Notes under the pieces: generated by a model
The model's input: the letters and a program-made list of their open reading frames with translations, nothing else
Told to the model about the DNA's origin: nothing
The model's database searches: none
Translations under genes and position numbers: made by a program
Part shown: positions 1 through 7,922 of the stretch, piece by piece
Layout of the letters: every line of letters begins with the position of its first letter
Numbering within the stretch: position 1 is the first letter of the stretch
DNA from: Actinomycetes bacterium
GTDB lineage: Bacteria > Actinomycetota > Actinomycetes > Mycobacteriales > Mycobacteriaceae
Assembly: GCA_023460175.1 (NCBI GenBank)
Contig: JAEWRC010000123.1
Coordinates: 1 to 22,963, forward strand
Length of the DNA stretch: 22,963 nucleotides
Direction of reading: 5' to 3'

Positions 1-1180
1 GCCCTGGCGGCGGGATGTAGTCCGGTCGCAGCCAGTCCTCGGAGTAGGTCACCTCGTTCGGACGCGCTTGGGTGCCGACGAACAGGTTCTGTCCGATGGG
101 CAGGAAGTTGTACTGCCGGTTCTTGACGATCGGTGCCAGGTACTGCGTGCACAGCTTCGCGGACTGCTCGGCGCCGAGGCGCGAGGCGGCCTGGATCGCG
201 CCGCACAGGAACGACACCGGGTTCTGGAAGTTGGCGATGGCCAACGCGCTGGTGGCCGCGCCCTGGGCGGGTTGATAGATGTTGATGTAGTTCTGCAGCG
301 TGTTCGGTGCGACGTGGAGCAGCTGCTTGATGTCGTCGAGGCTGTCGTTGAGTGTCTGGGTCACCGCGGCGAGCTTCTCCGAGGTGGTGCCCAACGTCTC
401 GCGGTTGTCGGCCACGAAGGACTGCACATCGCCGAGCGCGGCGTTGAGATCGCTGATGGCGGCGGCGACTTCACCGGGATCGTCGGCGAGCAGGCCGGTG
501 ACGTTGGCCAGGTTCTGGTTGAGCTGACGCATCAGGTTGGTGCTGTCCTGCAGCGCCGACACCAGGATCGACAGATTCTTCACGGTGCTGAAGATGTCGG
601 TGCTGTGGTCGCCCAGCGCCGAGAACGCCTGCGACAGCTTGATCACCGTGTCGCGGATGTTGGCGCCCTGCCCGCGCAGGTTGTCCGCGGTCGTGTTGAC
701 CAGGGCGCCCAGCGTGCTGACGCCGCCCGGTTCGGTGGGCTCCAGGTTTTCCGCGAGCCGGTTGAGCTGCTCGCGGAAGTCGGCCCATTCCACCGGGACC
801 GCGGTGCGGTCCTGATCGATCACCGCGTTGTTGGCCAGCACCGGTCCCCCGGAGTACACCGGGGTCAGCTGGATGGCGCGGCCGGTCACCAGCGCCGGCG
901 ACAGGATGGCGGCCTTCGCGTCCGCGGGCACCTTGTAGTTGCCGTCGTACGAGAACGAGATCTTGACCCGGTTGTACTCGGGTTCGATCTCGTCGATCCG
1001 CCCGACGTTGACGCCGAGGATGCGGACGTCGTCACCGACGAAGATGCCGTTGCTGTTGTCGAAGTAGGCCACCACGTGGTTGCGGTTCAGCGGGCCGCCG
1101 GAGCGCAGCAGCAGCGCCGCGCCGGCCACCAGGGTCAGCACCAGCACCGCGGCCACGCCGATGCGGGCGTTACGCGTCAT
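1..1180 (-). CDS. mceD: MceD, Mce-family lipid-transport protein (3' end cut by window edge)
   Basis: The minus-strand frame from ATG 1180 is open for 393 codons to the left edge, so the C-terminus is missing. The protein starts with a positively charged end and one membrane segment (residues about 7-26), then an MCE domain (about 35-115, with the typical VAYFDNSNGI and VNVGRI patterns), then a long helical region rich in Asn, Leu and Gln. MCE proteins form the periplasm-spanning part of actinobacterial lipid importers, working with YrbE permeases. The start overlaps the mceC stop as ATGA (1177-1180), which implies translational coupling. The fourth place after mceA, mceB and mceC supports the D assignment; mceE and mceF would lie beyond the window. 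Confidence 0.93.
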   Translation of the reverse strand, partial: MTRNARIGVAAVLVLTLVAGAALLLRSGGPLNRNHVVAYFDNSNGIFVGDDVRILGVNVGRIDEIEPEYNRVKISFSYDGNYKVPADAKAAILSPALVTGRAIQLTPVYSGGPVLANNAVIDQDRTAVPVEWADFREQLNRLAENLEPTEPGGVSTLGALVNTTADNLRGQGANIRDTVIKLSQAFSALGDHSTDIFSTVKNLSILVSALQDSTNLMRQLNQNLANVTGLLADDPGEVAAAISDLNAALGDVQSFVADNRETLGTTSEKLAAVTQTLNDSLDDIKQLLHVAPNTLQNYINIYQPAQGAATSALAIANFQNPVSFLCGAIQAASRLGAEQSAKLCTQYLAPIVKNRQYNFLPIGQNLFVGTQARPNEVTYSEDWLRPDYIPPPG

Positions 1181-2577
1181 TGTCCGGCCTCCCCTTCAAC
1201 CGGGCCCGGGGCCGGGCCCTGCGGCGCCGGCACCACGGCCTGGGGCACCGGGGGCAACTGCCCCGGCGCCGTCTGCAGCATCGGCGGCCTCGGCGGCTGC
1301 GGAGTCGATGCCACCCCGGCCGGGCCGGCGGCGGGCGGTCCGGGCGGCGGTCCACCCGGCGCGGGTGCGGGTCCGGGATCGCGGTACGGATAGCAATGCG
1401 TGCCGGACAGCGGGATGCCGGGCGGGCCGCACGCCTGATCACCCGGGTTACCGGTGATGGCGTCGGGCAGGTTCAGGCGCGGCTCGCCACCCTGACCGGT
1501 CCGCGGGTACGGCACGGGCAGCGCCGGGGTGCCGGGCTGGCCGACCTGCGGGTCGGTGAGTTCCGACGGCAGCAACACGTTCGGGTCGAGGCCGAGGTCG
1601 GAGAACGCGGCGTCGATGAAGGGCTGCACGAACTGACCCGGCAGCAGGTTGGCGATGTAGGACTTGAAGAACGGTCCGGAGCCCACCGTCTCGCCCAGCG
1701 ACAACGCGTAGGTGGACAGCATGCTGATGGATTCCTTGACCCGGTCGCGCCGGTTGTCGATCGTCGCGAGCACGCCGTTGAGCTTCTCCAGCGCCGGCTG
1801 CATGGTCTCGCGGTTCTCGGCGATGAACCCGCGCAGCTGCCGGCTCAGCGTGGAGATGTTGCCCGAGATCTGATCCAGAGCCGCGCTCTGGCTTTGCAAT
1901 TCGGCCATCAGCGCGTTGGTATTGCTGACCAGGCTGACCACCTGCTCGCTGCGTTCGGCCAGCACGTTGGTCGACTTGTTGGCGTTGGCCAGCAGTTCCC
2001 GCAGTTGCGCGTCCTTCTCGTTGAGGACGTCGGAGAACCGGGCCACGCCCTCGACGGCGACCCGCAGATCCGGCGGGGTGTCGGCGAAGGTGTCGGAGAG
2101 CACGCGCAGCGAATCGGAGAGCTGGTCGGTGTTCAGGCCGCTGATGGTCATGGTCAGATCGCCCAACGCGTCGGGCAATTGGTACGGCGAGGTGGTGCGG
2201 TCCCGCGGGATGGTGTCGCTGAGTTGACCCTCGCCGCGCGGAATGACGTCGAGGTACTTGGTGCCCAGCACCGTCTTGGTCTTGATGGCCGCCTCGGCCC
2301 GATCACCGAGCCGAATGTTCTTGTTCACCTTGAACTTCACCAGCACCTGCTGGTCCTCCAGCGAGATCCCGGTGACCTTGCCGGACTCGAAACCCGAGAC
2401 CTGTACCTCGGCACCGTCATACAGGCCGCCGGCGTCGTCGAAGTAGGCGCTGTAGGTCTTGCCCTGGTTGAAGCCCGGCAGGTTCTGATAGTTCAGCGCC
2501 GCCAGGACCAGCGCCGCCACCGCGGCGATGCCGATCAGCCCGATCACGTAGGGGTTGCGCTCTGCGAAGGGTTTCAT
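1177..2577 (-). CDS. mceC: MceC, Mce-family lipid-transport protein
   Basis: This 466-residue protein has an N-terminal membrane anchor (about residues 9-28), an MCE domain (about 40-115; YFDDAGGLYDGAEVQVSG is typical of MceC), a long alpha-helical needle-forming region, and a low-complexity tail of Pro, Gly and Ala in about the last 70 residues. Such tails are usual in mycobacterial MceC. An in-frame GTG-type start exists four codons upstream (2589), but ATG 2577 overlaps the mceB TGA as ATGA and gives the conventional MKPFAERNP start, so I prefer it. The 3' end overlaps mceD in the same way. Its role is as a subunit of the hetero-hexameric MCE conduit in the cell envelope. Confidence 0.93.
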   Translation of the reverse strand: MKPFAERNPYVIGLIGIAAVAALVLAALNYQNLPGFNQGKTYSAYFDDAGGLYDGAEVQVSGFESGKVTGISLEDQQVLVKFKVNKNIRLGDRAEAAIKTKTVLGTKYLDVIPRGEGQLSDTIPRDRTTSPYQLPDALGDLTMTISGLNTDQLSDSLRVLSDTFADTPPDLRVAVEGVARFSDVLNEKDAQLRELLANANKSTNVLAERSEQVVSLVSNTNALMAELQSQSAALDQISGNISTLSRQLRGFIAENRETMQPALEKLNGVLATIDNRRDRVKESISMLSTYALSLGETVGSGPFFKSYIANLLPGQFVQPFIDAAFSDLGLDPNVLLPSELTDPQVGQPGTPALPVPYPRTGQGGEPRLNLPDAITGNPGDQACGPPGIPLSGTHCYPYRDPGPAPAPGGPPPGPPAAGPAGVASTPQPPRPPMLQTAPGQLPPVPQAVVPAPQGPAPGPVEGEAGQ

Positions 2578-3602
2578 CGCGGCGTGCACCTCCCCGTGTC
2601 CTGGCCTGCCACCTTCACATACACCGGCTGACCGCCCTTGCCGTTGAGTTTCAGCGCCACATCGCAGAGATAGAAGCTGAAGAAGTCGCCGTAGATCCCC
2701 TGCCGGTTGAGCACCTGGTAGGAATCCGGCAGCGTGTTGAGCACGTTGTCGAAGTAGTCGTGATCGGCGAGCACCAGTCCGGCCGACCGATCCGTCTCGG
2801 TGACCACCTTCTGCAGCGGCGGACGCGCCGCCGACAGCAGATCGGCGACCGTGCCGGCGGCCTCGCTGGTGTAGGCGATGCCGTTGGCAATGTCCTGCTT
2901 ACGCTCGCCCAGCGTCTGGACCAGTTCCGAGATGGCCACCACGCCCTTGTCGAACTGCTCGCTCTGCCCGGCCAGCGAACCCAGCACCGTGTTGAGGTTG
3001 ACGATCACCTCGCCGATCAATTGATCGCGGTCGGCCAGGGTGTTGGTCAACGATGCGGTCTGCGACAGGAACGAACCGATGGTCGCGCCCTGCCCCTGCA
3101 GCGCGCTGATCAGCTGGCCCGACAGCGCATTGATCTGTTCGGGTTCCAGGGCCCGGAACAGCGGGCGGAAGCCACCGATCAACGCGTCGAGGTCGAGCGC
3201 CGGTTGGGTCTGGGTCATCGGGATGGTGTCACCCGGGTCGAGCCGGGCGGTGCCGCCGGCGCCCTCGACCAGCGCCAGGTAGCGGCCGCCGATCAGGTCG
3301 TCGTAGCGGATCACCGCGCGGTTGCCCTCGGTGAGGACCACCGACTCGTCGGCGGTGAAGTCCACCATGACGGTGCCGTCGTCGTTGACGTTGATGTTCT
3401 TGACCTTGCCGACCTCCACGCCCGCGATGCGGACGAAGTCGTCGTTCTCCAGACCGGTGACGTTGCTGAAGTGCGCCCGGTAGTCGAGCTCCTTCTCGAA
3501 CCGCAGTTCGGCGAACACCGCGAACAGCGTGAACATCCCCAGCAGGCAGACCGCGATGAACACGGCCAGACGCCAGGCGGCGCCTCCCAGGTTGCCTCGC
3601 AT
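2574..3602 (-). CDS. mceB: MceB, Mce-family lipid-transport protein
   Basis: This 342-residue protein has a membrane anchor (about residues 12-32), an MCE domain (about 38-115, including FVRIAGVEVGKVKNI and DDLIGGRYLAL), a helical domain, and a compact C-terminus with a conserved pair of cysteines (FSFYLCDVALKL and GRCTPR). Length and end fit MceB. A GAGAGG ribosome-binding site lies 9 nt before ATG 3602. Unlike most junctions here, it is separated from mceA by 47 bp containing a 12-bp tandem repeat. It overlaps mceC by 4 bp. Confidence 0.93.
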   Translation of the reverse strand: MRGNLGGAAWRLAVFIAVCLLGMFTLFAVFAELRFEKELDYRAHFSNVTGLENDDFVRIAGVEVGKVKNINVNDDGTVMVDFTADESVVLTEGNRAVIRYDDLIGGRYLALVEGAGGTARLDPGDTIPMTQTQPALDLDALIGGFRPLFRALEPEQINALSGQLISALQGQGATIGSFLSQTASLTNTLADRDQLIGEVIVNLNTVLGSLAGQSEQFDKGVVAISELVQTLGERKQDIANGIAYTSEAAGTVADLLSAARPPLQKVVTETDRSAGLVLADHDYFDNVLNTLPDSYQVLNRQGIYGDFFSFYLCDVALKLNGKGGQPVYVKVAGQDTGRCTPR

Positions 3603-3623
3603 TGCGGTTTACCTCTCGATACG

Positions 3624-3650
3624 GGTGGTGGTCACGGTGGTGGTCACGGT
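3624..3650. repeat. 12-bp tandem repeat at the mceA/mceB junction
   Basis: The unit GGTGGTGGTCAC (plus strand) occurs twice in tandem plus three more bases, ending on the mceA stop codon at 3650-3652. On the coding strand the repeat supplies further TGA triplets in the mceA frame, so it acts as a run of back-up stops. Gain or loss of units would not change any frame. It lies in the only long gap inside the operon. Confidence 0.8.
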
Positions 3651-5125
3651 CAGGGCGTCGGCGCCGCCGGTACGGGTGGCGGTGGGTTCGGGAACGGGAC
3701 CGTTCCGGGGAACGGCACCACGAACGGTTCCGTACCCGGGGTGGGGCCGGGGTCCCGCGGCGCACCGGGTGGCGGCGCCGGCGGCAGGTTGTTCCACAGC
3801 GGGGTGCCGTCCGGTGCGTACATCGGGGCGCCGTAGGGCCAGTCGCCCGGCTCGGGGATGACCTTGGGCGGGTTGCCGACGGTCGGTCCGGGGGCGGGCC
3901 CGCCGAACAGGTTGCGCACGCTCGGCGGCTCCGGCACGCCACGGGTGACGGGCAGGTAGTTGGCCCAGGCCGGGAAGCCGATACCCGGGTTGGGGCGGAT
4001 GTCGACCCCGGTGCCCCAGCCGGTGTTGGTCACCAGCGCGCGCACCGGCCAGTTCTCGTCGACGATGGGCAGCGAACCGCAGCCGGGCTTGCCGCCCGGA
4101 CCGCCCTTGGCGCCGATGATCGGCAGGTGGTCGGGGAAGCGGTACTGGTCGTCGCCGGCCAGCGCGCCGCCGTCGACGATGAACGACTTGCCGTTGCCGC
4201 CGGTGGCCTCGTAGCCGCCGTTCTCCAGCAGCCAGTGCGCACCGACGAGCATGCAGGTGTACTGCGGGTTGTACTTGTGCAGCAGGTTGGTGGTCGGCTC
4301 GAGCACGTTGATCGCGTTGACCAGGTTCGCCTGGTTCGGCGCCAACAGCTCGATGCCGCTGTTGGACAACCCGATCACGTTGAGCAGCAACGCATCCAGC
4401 GGTCCGGAGTTGTTGGAGATCGTGACGCTGGTGGTGCTCACCGCGTCCAGGGTGGTGACGATGTTGTTGGCCGCGGCGCTGTAGGCGTCGCTGAAGCCCT
4501 CGAGCGCCTGCCAGTCGGCGCGGATGGTGTCGGCGCGCGGATTCAGCGCCAGCAGCACCTGATTGGCGTCGGTGGTGGCCTGCCCGATCCGCTCACCTTC
4601 GCCGCGCACGCCGTCGGCCAGCGCCGACAGCGTCGCGTTGAGCTTGGAGGTGTCGACCTGCTCGAGCACCCCGACCAGGTTCTCGAAGACGGTGTTGACC
4701 TCGGTGCTGACATTCTCCGACTTGAGCACCTGCCCCTCGGCCAGTCGTTGGTCGCTGGGGTCCTCGGGATAGATCAGGTCGACGAACTTGGCGCCGAACG
4801 CCGTCGTCGCGCGGATCTGCGCGCCGACGTTGGCGGGGATGTGCTGGACCTGGTCCGGATCGATCTCCAGGCGCAGCGAGACGGCGTCGGGTCCCGTGCC
4901 GCCACCGTGGATGGTGCTGACCCGGCCGACCTGCACGCCGCGCAGCTTCACCTTGGCGCCGGACTCCATCACCAGACCGGAACGCTCCGAGGTCACGGTG
5001 ACGTCGACGTACTTGTTCAGCGACCCGGTGAACAGCGCCGCGGTGATCCACACCAGGGCGGCCAGGAAGGCGATCAGGATGAGCGTCCACCATGCCGGCC
5101 GCAGGCCCTTGTCGTCGTGTTCCAT
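3650..5125 (-). CDS. mceA: MceA, Mce-family lipid-transport protein
   Basis: This 491-residue protein has an N-terminal membrane segment (about 14-34), an MCE domain (about 40-115, with SGAKVKLRGVQVGRV and GAKFVDLIYP), a helical domain with the MceA-typical region around NQANLVNAINVLEP, and a long C-terminal extension of about 100 residues rich in Pro and Gly. It is the first mce gene after the yrbE pair, as in all mce operons. The start ATG 5125 is 7 bp after the yrbEB stop, with GGAG in the gap. MceA is taken to be a surface-exposed subunit of the importer. The sequence does not say whether this operon corresponds to mce1, 2, 3, 4 or another paralogue. Confidence 0.93.
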   Translation of the reverse strand: MEHDDKGLRPAWWTLILIAFLAALVWITAALFTGSLNKYVDVTVTSERSGLVMESGAKVKLRGVQVGRVSTIHGGGTGPDAVSLRLEIDPDQVQHIPANVGAQIRATTAFGAKFVDLIYPEDPSDQRLAEGQVLKSENVSTEVNTVFENLVGVLEQVDTSKLNATLSALADGVRGEGERIGQATTDANQVLLALNPRADTIRADWQALEGFSDAYSAAANNIVTTLDAVSTTSVTISNNSGPLDALLLNVIGLSNSGIELLAPNQANLVNAINVLEPTTNLLHKYNPQYTCMLVGAHWLLENGGYEATGGNGKSFIVDGGALAGDDQYRFPDHLPIIGAKGGPGGKPGCGSLPIVDENWPVRALVTNTGWGTGVDIRPNPGIGFPAWANYLPVTRGVPEPPSVRNLFGGPAPGPTVGNPPKVIPEPGDWPYGAPMYAPDGTPLWNNLPPAPPPGAPRDPGPTPGTEPFVVPFPGTVPFPNPPPPVPAAPTP

Positions 5126-5132
5126 ATCTCCG

Positions 5133-5981
5133 CTACCCCGACAGGTTGAAGTTGCCGGACTGCCCGTAGACGGACAGCGAGATCATCACGGTTACCAGCG
5201 CGGCGACGATGAGTGAGGTGCGCACCGCGCGTCCCACCGCCTCGCCGACGCCCGCCGGGCCGCCGGACGCGGTGAAGCCGTAATACGTGTGCACCAGCAT
5301 GATCACCAGCGCCATGGCCACGGCCTGCAGGAACGACCAGATGAGGTCGACCGGGTTGAGGAAGGTCCGGAAGTAGTGGTCGTACACGCCGGTGGCCTGG
5401 CCGTAGAAGAAGGTGGTGCCCACCCGGGCCGCCAGGAAGGACATCAGCACCGCGACGCAGTACAGCGGGATCACGACGATCACGCCGGCGATCACCCGCG
5501 AGGACGCCAGGTAGGCGATGGTGCGGATCCCCATCACCTCCAGCGCGTCGATCTCCTCGTTGATCCGCATGGCGCCGAGTTGCGCGGTGGCGCCGGCGCC
5601 GATGGTCGCGGCCATGCCGACACCGGCGGTCAGCGGCGCGATCAACCGCACGTTGAAGAAGGCGGAGGCGAAGCCGGTCAGCGCCTCGACGCCGATGGAC
5701 GCAAACTGGCTGTAGCCCTGCACCGCCACCAGCGCGCCGGTGGTCAGCGTCAGGAAGCCGACGATGGCGATGGTGCCGCCGATGACCGCGAGCGCACCCG
5801 CGCCCAGGCCCATCGCGGCCATCAGTCGGATGACCTCGCCCTTGTAGTAGACGACGGCGTCCCACACGCCCTTGATCGTGTAGCCGTAGAACTTGGTCTG
5901 CCGGCCGATCCGGTTCCAGCCCTCGGCCCACTCCCCCAGCGTGCGACGCAGGCGCACAGCGGTATTCGGCGCGGCGGTCAT
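5133..5981 (-). CDS. yrbEB: YrbEB, MlaE-type permease of the Mce transporter
   Basis: This 282-residue integral membrane protein of the MlaE/YrbE permease family has several hydrophobic segments through residues 60-275. It carries the family's cytosolic coupling motif NEEIDALEVMGI in the middle and the GGPAGVGEAVGRAV signature near the C-terminus. The open frame extends far upstream in the antisense of yrbEA, but the real start is ATG 5981, which overlaps the yrbEA stop as ATGA (5978-5981). It forms a permease pair with YrbEA. The ATPase (MceG/Mkl) that drives such importers is normally encoded elsewhere and is not in this window. Confidence 0.94.
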   Translation of the reverse strand: MTAAPNTAVRLRRTLGEWAEGWNRIGRQTKFYGYTIKGVWDAVVYYKGEVIRLMAAMGLGAGALAVIGGTIAIVGFLTLTTGALVAVQGYSQFASIGVEALTGFASAFFNVRLIAPLTAGVGMAATIGAGATAQLGAMRINEEIDALEVMGIRTIAYLASSRVIAGVIVVIPLYCVAVLMSFLAARVGTTFFYGQATGVYDHYFRTFLNPVDLIWSFLQAVAMALVIMLVHTYYGFTASGGPAGVGEAVGRAVRTSLIVAALVTVMISLSVYGQSGNFNLSG

Positions 5982-6745
5982 GTCGTCACCTGCACCCCGA
6001 CGGCGGTCACCAGAAGGTTGATGACGTTGAGCGCGATGAAGGTGAACACCACCGTCTCGTTGACGGCGTTTCCGACGCCGGCGGGCCCGCCGCCCACCGA
6101 AATGCCCTTGTAGCAAGCGATCAGGCCCGCGGCCAGGCCGAACAGCGTCGCCTTGACCAGACAGATCACCACGTCGACGGGGCCGGTGATCAGGGTCAGA
6201 CCGGCCACGAATGCGCCGGGGGTGACGTGCTGGAGGAACACCGAGAACAGGAAGCCGCCGGCGATGCCGACGACGACCACCGAGGAGGCCAGCATCAGCG
6301 CGACCAGGGTGGCGGCCAGCACCCGCGGCACGACCAGCGCCTGGATCGGGTTGATGCCCATGACGCGCAGCGCGTCGAGTTCTTCGCGGATGGTGCGGGC
6401 CCCGAGGTCGGCACACATGGCGGTGGCGCCGGCACCGGCGACCACGAGCACGGTGACGATGGGGCCGATCTGGGTGACCGTGCCGATGGCGGCACCGGTC
6501 CCGGAGAAGTCGGCCGCGCCGAACTCCACCAGCAGGATGTTGAAGGTGAAGACCAGCAGCACGGTGAAGGGGATGGCCAGCATCAGCGTCGGGACGATGG
6601 AGACCCGGGCGACGAACCACGCCTGCAGGATGAACTCGCGCCAGGCGAAGGGCGGCTTGAACATCGCGACGAAGGTGTCCAGCGACATCGCGAAGAAGCC
6701 ACCGACCGAGCGGACCGGCTTGGCGAACGCGGCGGCGGTGGTCAT
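5978..6745 (-). CDS. yrbEA: YrbEA, MlaE-type permease of the Mce transporter
   Basis: This 255-residue permease of the MlaE/YrbE family has hydrophobic segments across about residues 48-250. It contains the motif TIREELDALRVMGINP (about 118-133) in a loop expected to contact the ATPase, and the GGGPAGVGNAVNETVV signature near the end. ATG 6745 is preceded at close range by GGGGAGGA. The start also overlaps the stop of a 23-residue leader ORF as ATGA, so the gene could be read by re-initiation as well as from its own ribosome-binding site. It is the first full-size gene of the mce operon. Confidence 0.94.
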   Translation of the reverse strand: MTTAAAFAKPVRSVGGFFAMSLDTFVAMFKPPFAWREFILQAWFVARVSIVPTLMLAIPFTVLLVFTFNILLVEFGAADFSGTGAAIGTVTQIGPIVTVLVVAGAGATAMCADLGARTIREELDALRVMGINPIQALVVPRVLAATLVALMLASSVVVVGIAGGFLFSVFLQHVTPGAFVAGLTLITGPVDVVICLVKATLFGLAAGLIACYKGISVGGGPAGVGNAVNETVVFTFIALNVINLLVTAVGVQVTT

Positions 6746-6813
6746 GGCGCGTCCTCCCCGGCGGCAGCCGCTGCCCCGGAGGGCCTCAGGCTGGGCGGGA
6801 TCATCTGCTGCAT
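6742..6813 (-). CDS. Candidate 23-residue leader peptide of the mce operon
   Basis: ATG 6813 opens 23 codons (begins MQQMIPPSLRPSG, ends in Ala-rich GEDAP) and stops with a TGA that overlaps the yrbEA ATG (6742-6745). The start is preceded by an exceptionally complete Shine-Dalgarno match. Strong initiation plus stop/start overlap is what a translated, coupled leader would show. The peptide has no recognisable domain; its three prolines and Ala-rich end could slow ribosomes. I infer a regulatory or coupling role. The alternative is a chance ORF whose Shine-Dalgarno serves another purpose. Confidence 0.5.
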   Translation of the reverse strand: MQQMIPPSLRPSGAAAAAGEDAP

Positions 6814-6821
6814 ATGCGGCT

Positions 6822-6831
6822 GATCACCTCC
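6822..6831 (-). promoter_or_regulatory. 10-nt Shine-Dalgarno sequence of the leader ORF
   Basis: The minus strand reads GGAGGTGATC, an uninterrupted complement to the 3' end of 16S rRNA (anti-SD core GATCACCTCC). It ends 8 nt before ATG 6813. Matches this long are rare among the weak or absent sites elsewhere in the window. Confidence 0.65.
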
Positions 6832-6931
6832 CGACATGCGACACCTGCTTCCTGCGTGACCACTGTGGCTCCTGACACAGGACTGCCGAAAAGGTACCCC
6901 ACCGCTTCGCGCTCGGCGGGTGCTTTCAACA

Positions 6932-6960
6932 GACCTTCGAGGTCCCTACTGACCAGTAGG
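6932..6960. promoter_or_regulatory. Two adjacent inverted repeats, candidate operator between mce operon and hydrolase
   Basis: The sequence CCTACTG-AC-CAGTAGG (6945-6960) is an inverted repeat with 7-bp arms. It is directly adjoined by GACCT-TCG-AGGTC (6932-6944), with 5-bp arms. Both sit in the divergent region between the mce leader and the hydrolase, where one bound regulator could control both. The 16-bp size is typical for TetR-type operators, and a tetR gene lies two genes away (8996). The link to that regulator is inference. Confidence 0.45.
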
Positions 6961-7018
6961 CGACTGAATCTTTGCACACGCCGTTGTCAGATGTGCGCCA
7001 TAGGTCACTTACCGCCCC

Positions 7019-7024
7019 TAAAGT
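7019..7024 (+). promoter_or_regulatory. Possible -10 element of the hydrolase gene
   Basis: TAAAGT fits the mycobacterial TANNNT -10 pattern and lies 43 nt before the GTG start. No convincing -35 is visible. This is a pattern match only. Confidence 0.25.
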
Positions 7025-7067
7025 CCCCGCGACAAGCCGAAATGCGCAGCTGGGTAACGTCAGCGCG

Positions 7068-7922
7068 GTGAGTACAGCGCAGACCGTCGAGTTGACCGGC
7101 GTCGACGGCATCACCCTGGTGGCCGACGAATGGAACCGCCCGGAGGGGCCGGGTGGTTCCGAGCGGCCGACCATCCTGATGCTGCACGGCGGTGGCCAGA
7201 ACCGGTTCTCCTGGAAGAACACCGGGCAGATCCTCGCCGACCAGGGTTTTCACGTGCTCGCGCTGGACAGCCGCGGCCACGGCGACAGCGATCGCGCCCC
7301 CGGCGCCGACTACGCGCTGGAAACCATGGCCAACGACGTTCTGCGGATCATCGACAGCATCGGCCGGCCGGTGACGCTGATCGGCGCGAGCATGGGCGGG
7401 CTCACCGGCATCCTGGTCGCGAGCCTGGGCGGCAGCGCCAAGGTCACCAAGCTGGTGCTCGTCGACGTCGTGCCGCGGTTCGAGAAGTCGGGCAGCGCAC
7501 GGATTCGCGACTTCATGTTCGGCCACGTGGACGGCTTCGATTCGCTCGAGGAGGCGGCCGAGGCGATCGCGGCCTACCTGCCGCACCGGACCAAACCGCG
7601 CAGCACCGAGGGGCTCAAGAAGAACCTGCGCCTGCGCGACGGCCGGTGGTACTGGCATTGGGATCCGGCGTTCCTGACCGCGCCCGGCGACGATCCGTTC
7701 AAGCGCACCGAGAAACTCGAGGAAGCCGCCAACGGTCTGCAGATCCCCCTGCTGCTGATCCGCGGCAGGCTCTCGGACGTGGTGAGCGCCGACGGCGTCA
7801 AGGACTTCCTGGCCAAGGTCCCCCAGGCCGAGTTCGTCGAGCTCGGCGAGGCCGGCCACACCGCCGCCGGTGACGACAACGACGCCTTCACCGAGGTCGT
7901 CGTGGAGTTCGTCACGCGCTAG
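7068..7922 (+). CDS. Alpha/beta hydrolase
   Basis: This 284-residue alpha/beta-hydrolase fold enzyme has the oxyanion-hole motif HGGG (40-43), the nucleophile elbow GASMGG with Ser108, a cap region at about 140-215, an acid Asp237 in GRLSDVV and His264 in EAGHTAAG. It therefore has a complete catalytic triad. Substrate class cannot be told; the nearest families are epoxide hydrolase, esterase or non-haem peroxidase types. The frame is open from TTG 6972, but the promoter-like region lies inside that extension and homology begins near GTG 7068, so I use GTG. It is divergent from the mce operon and convergent with the next gene, sharing the palindrome CTAG as overlapping stop codons (7919-7922). 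Confidence 0.88.
   Translation: MSTAQTVELTGVDGITLVADEWNRPEGPGGSERPTILMLHGGGQNRFSWKNTGQILADQGFHVLALDSRGHGDSDRAPGADYALETMANDVLRIIDSIGRPVTLIGASMGGLTGILVASLGGSAKVTKLVLVDVVPRFEKSGSARIRDFMFGHVDGFDSLEEAAEAIAAYLPHRTKPRSTEGLKKNLRLRDGRWYWHWDPAFLTAPGDDPFKRTEKLEEAANGLQIPLLLIRGRLSDVVSADGVKDFLAKVPQAEFVELGEAGHTAAGDDNDAFTEVVVEFVTR

Noticed and set aside
68..1393. Long plus-strand ORF of 441 codons
   Set aside because: It is antisense to mceD and the end of mceC, with low-complexity composition driven by high GC and no family features.
1180..2631. Long plus-strand ORF of 483 codons
   Set aside because: It is the antisense shadow of mceC; the minus strand shows a clear MCE protein.
3602..5149. Long plus-strand ORF of 515 codons
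   Set aside because: It is the antisense shadow of mceA, which has full domain evidence.
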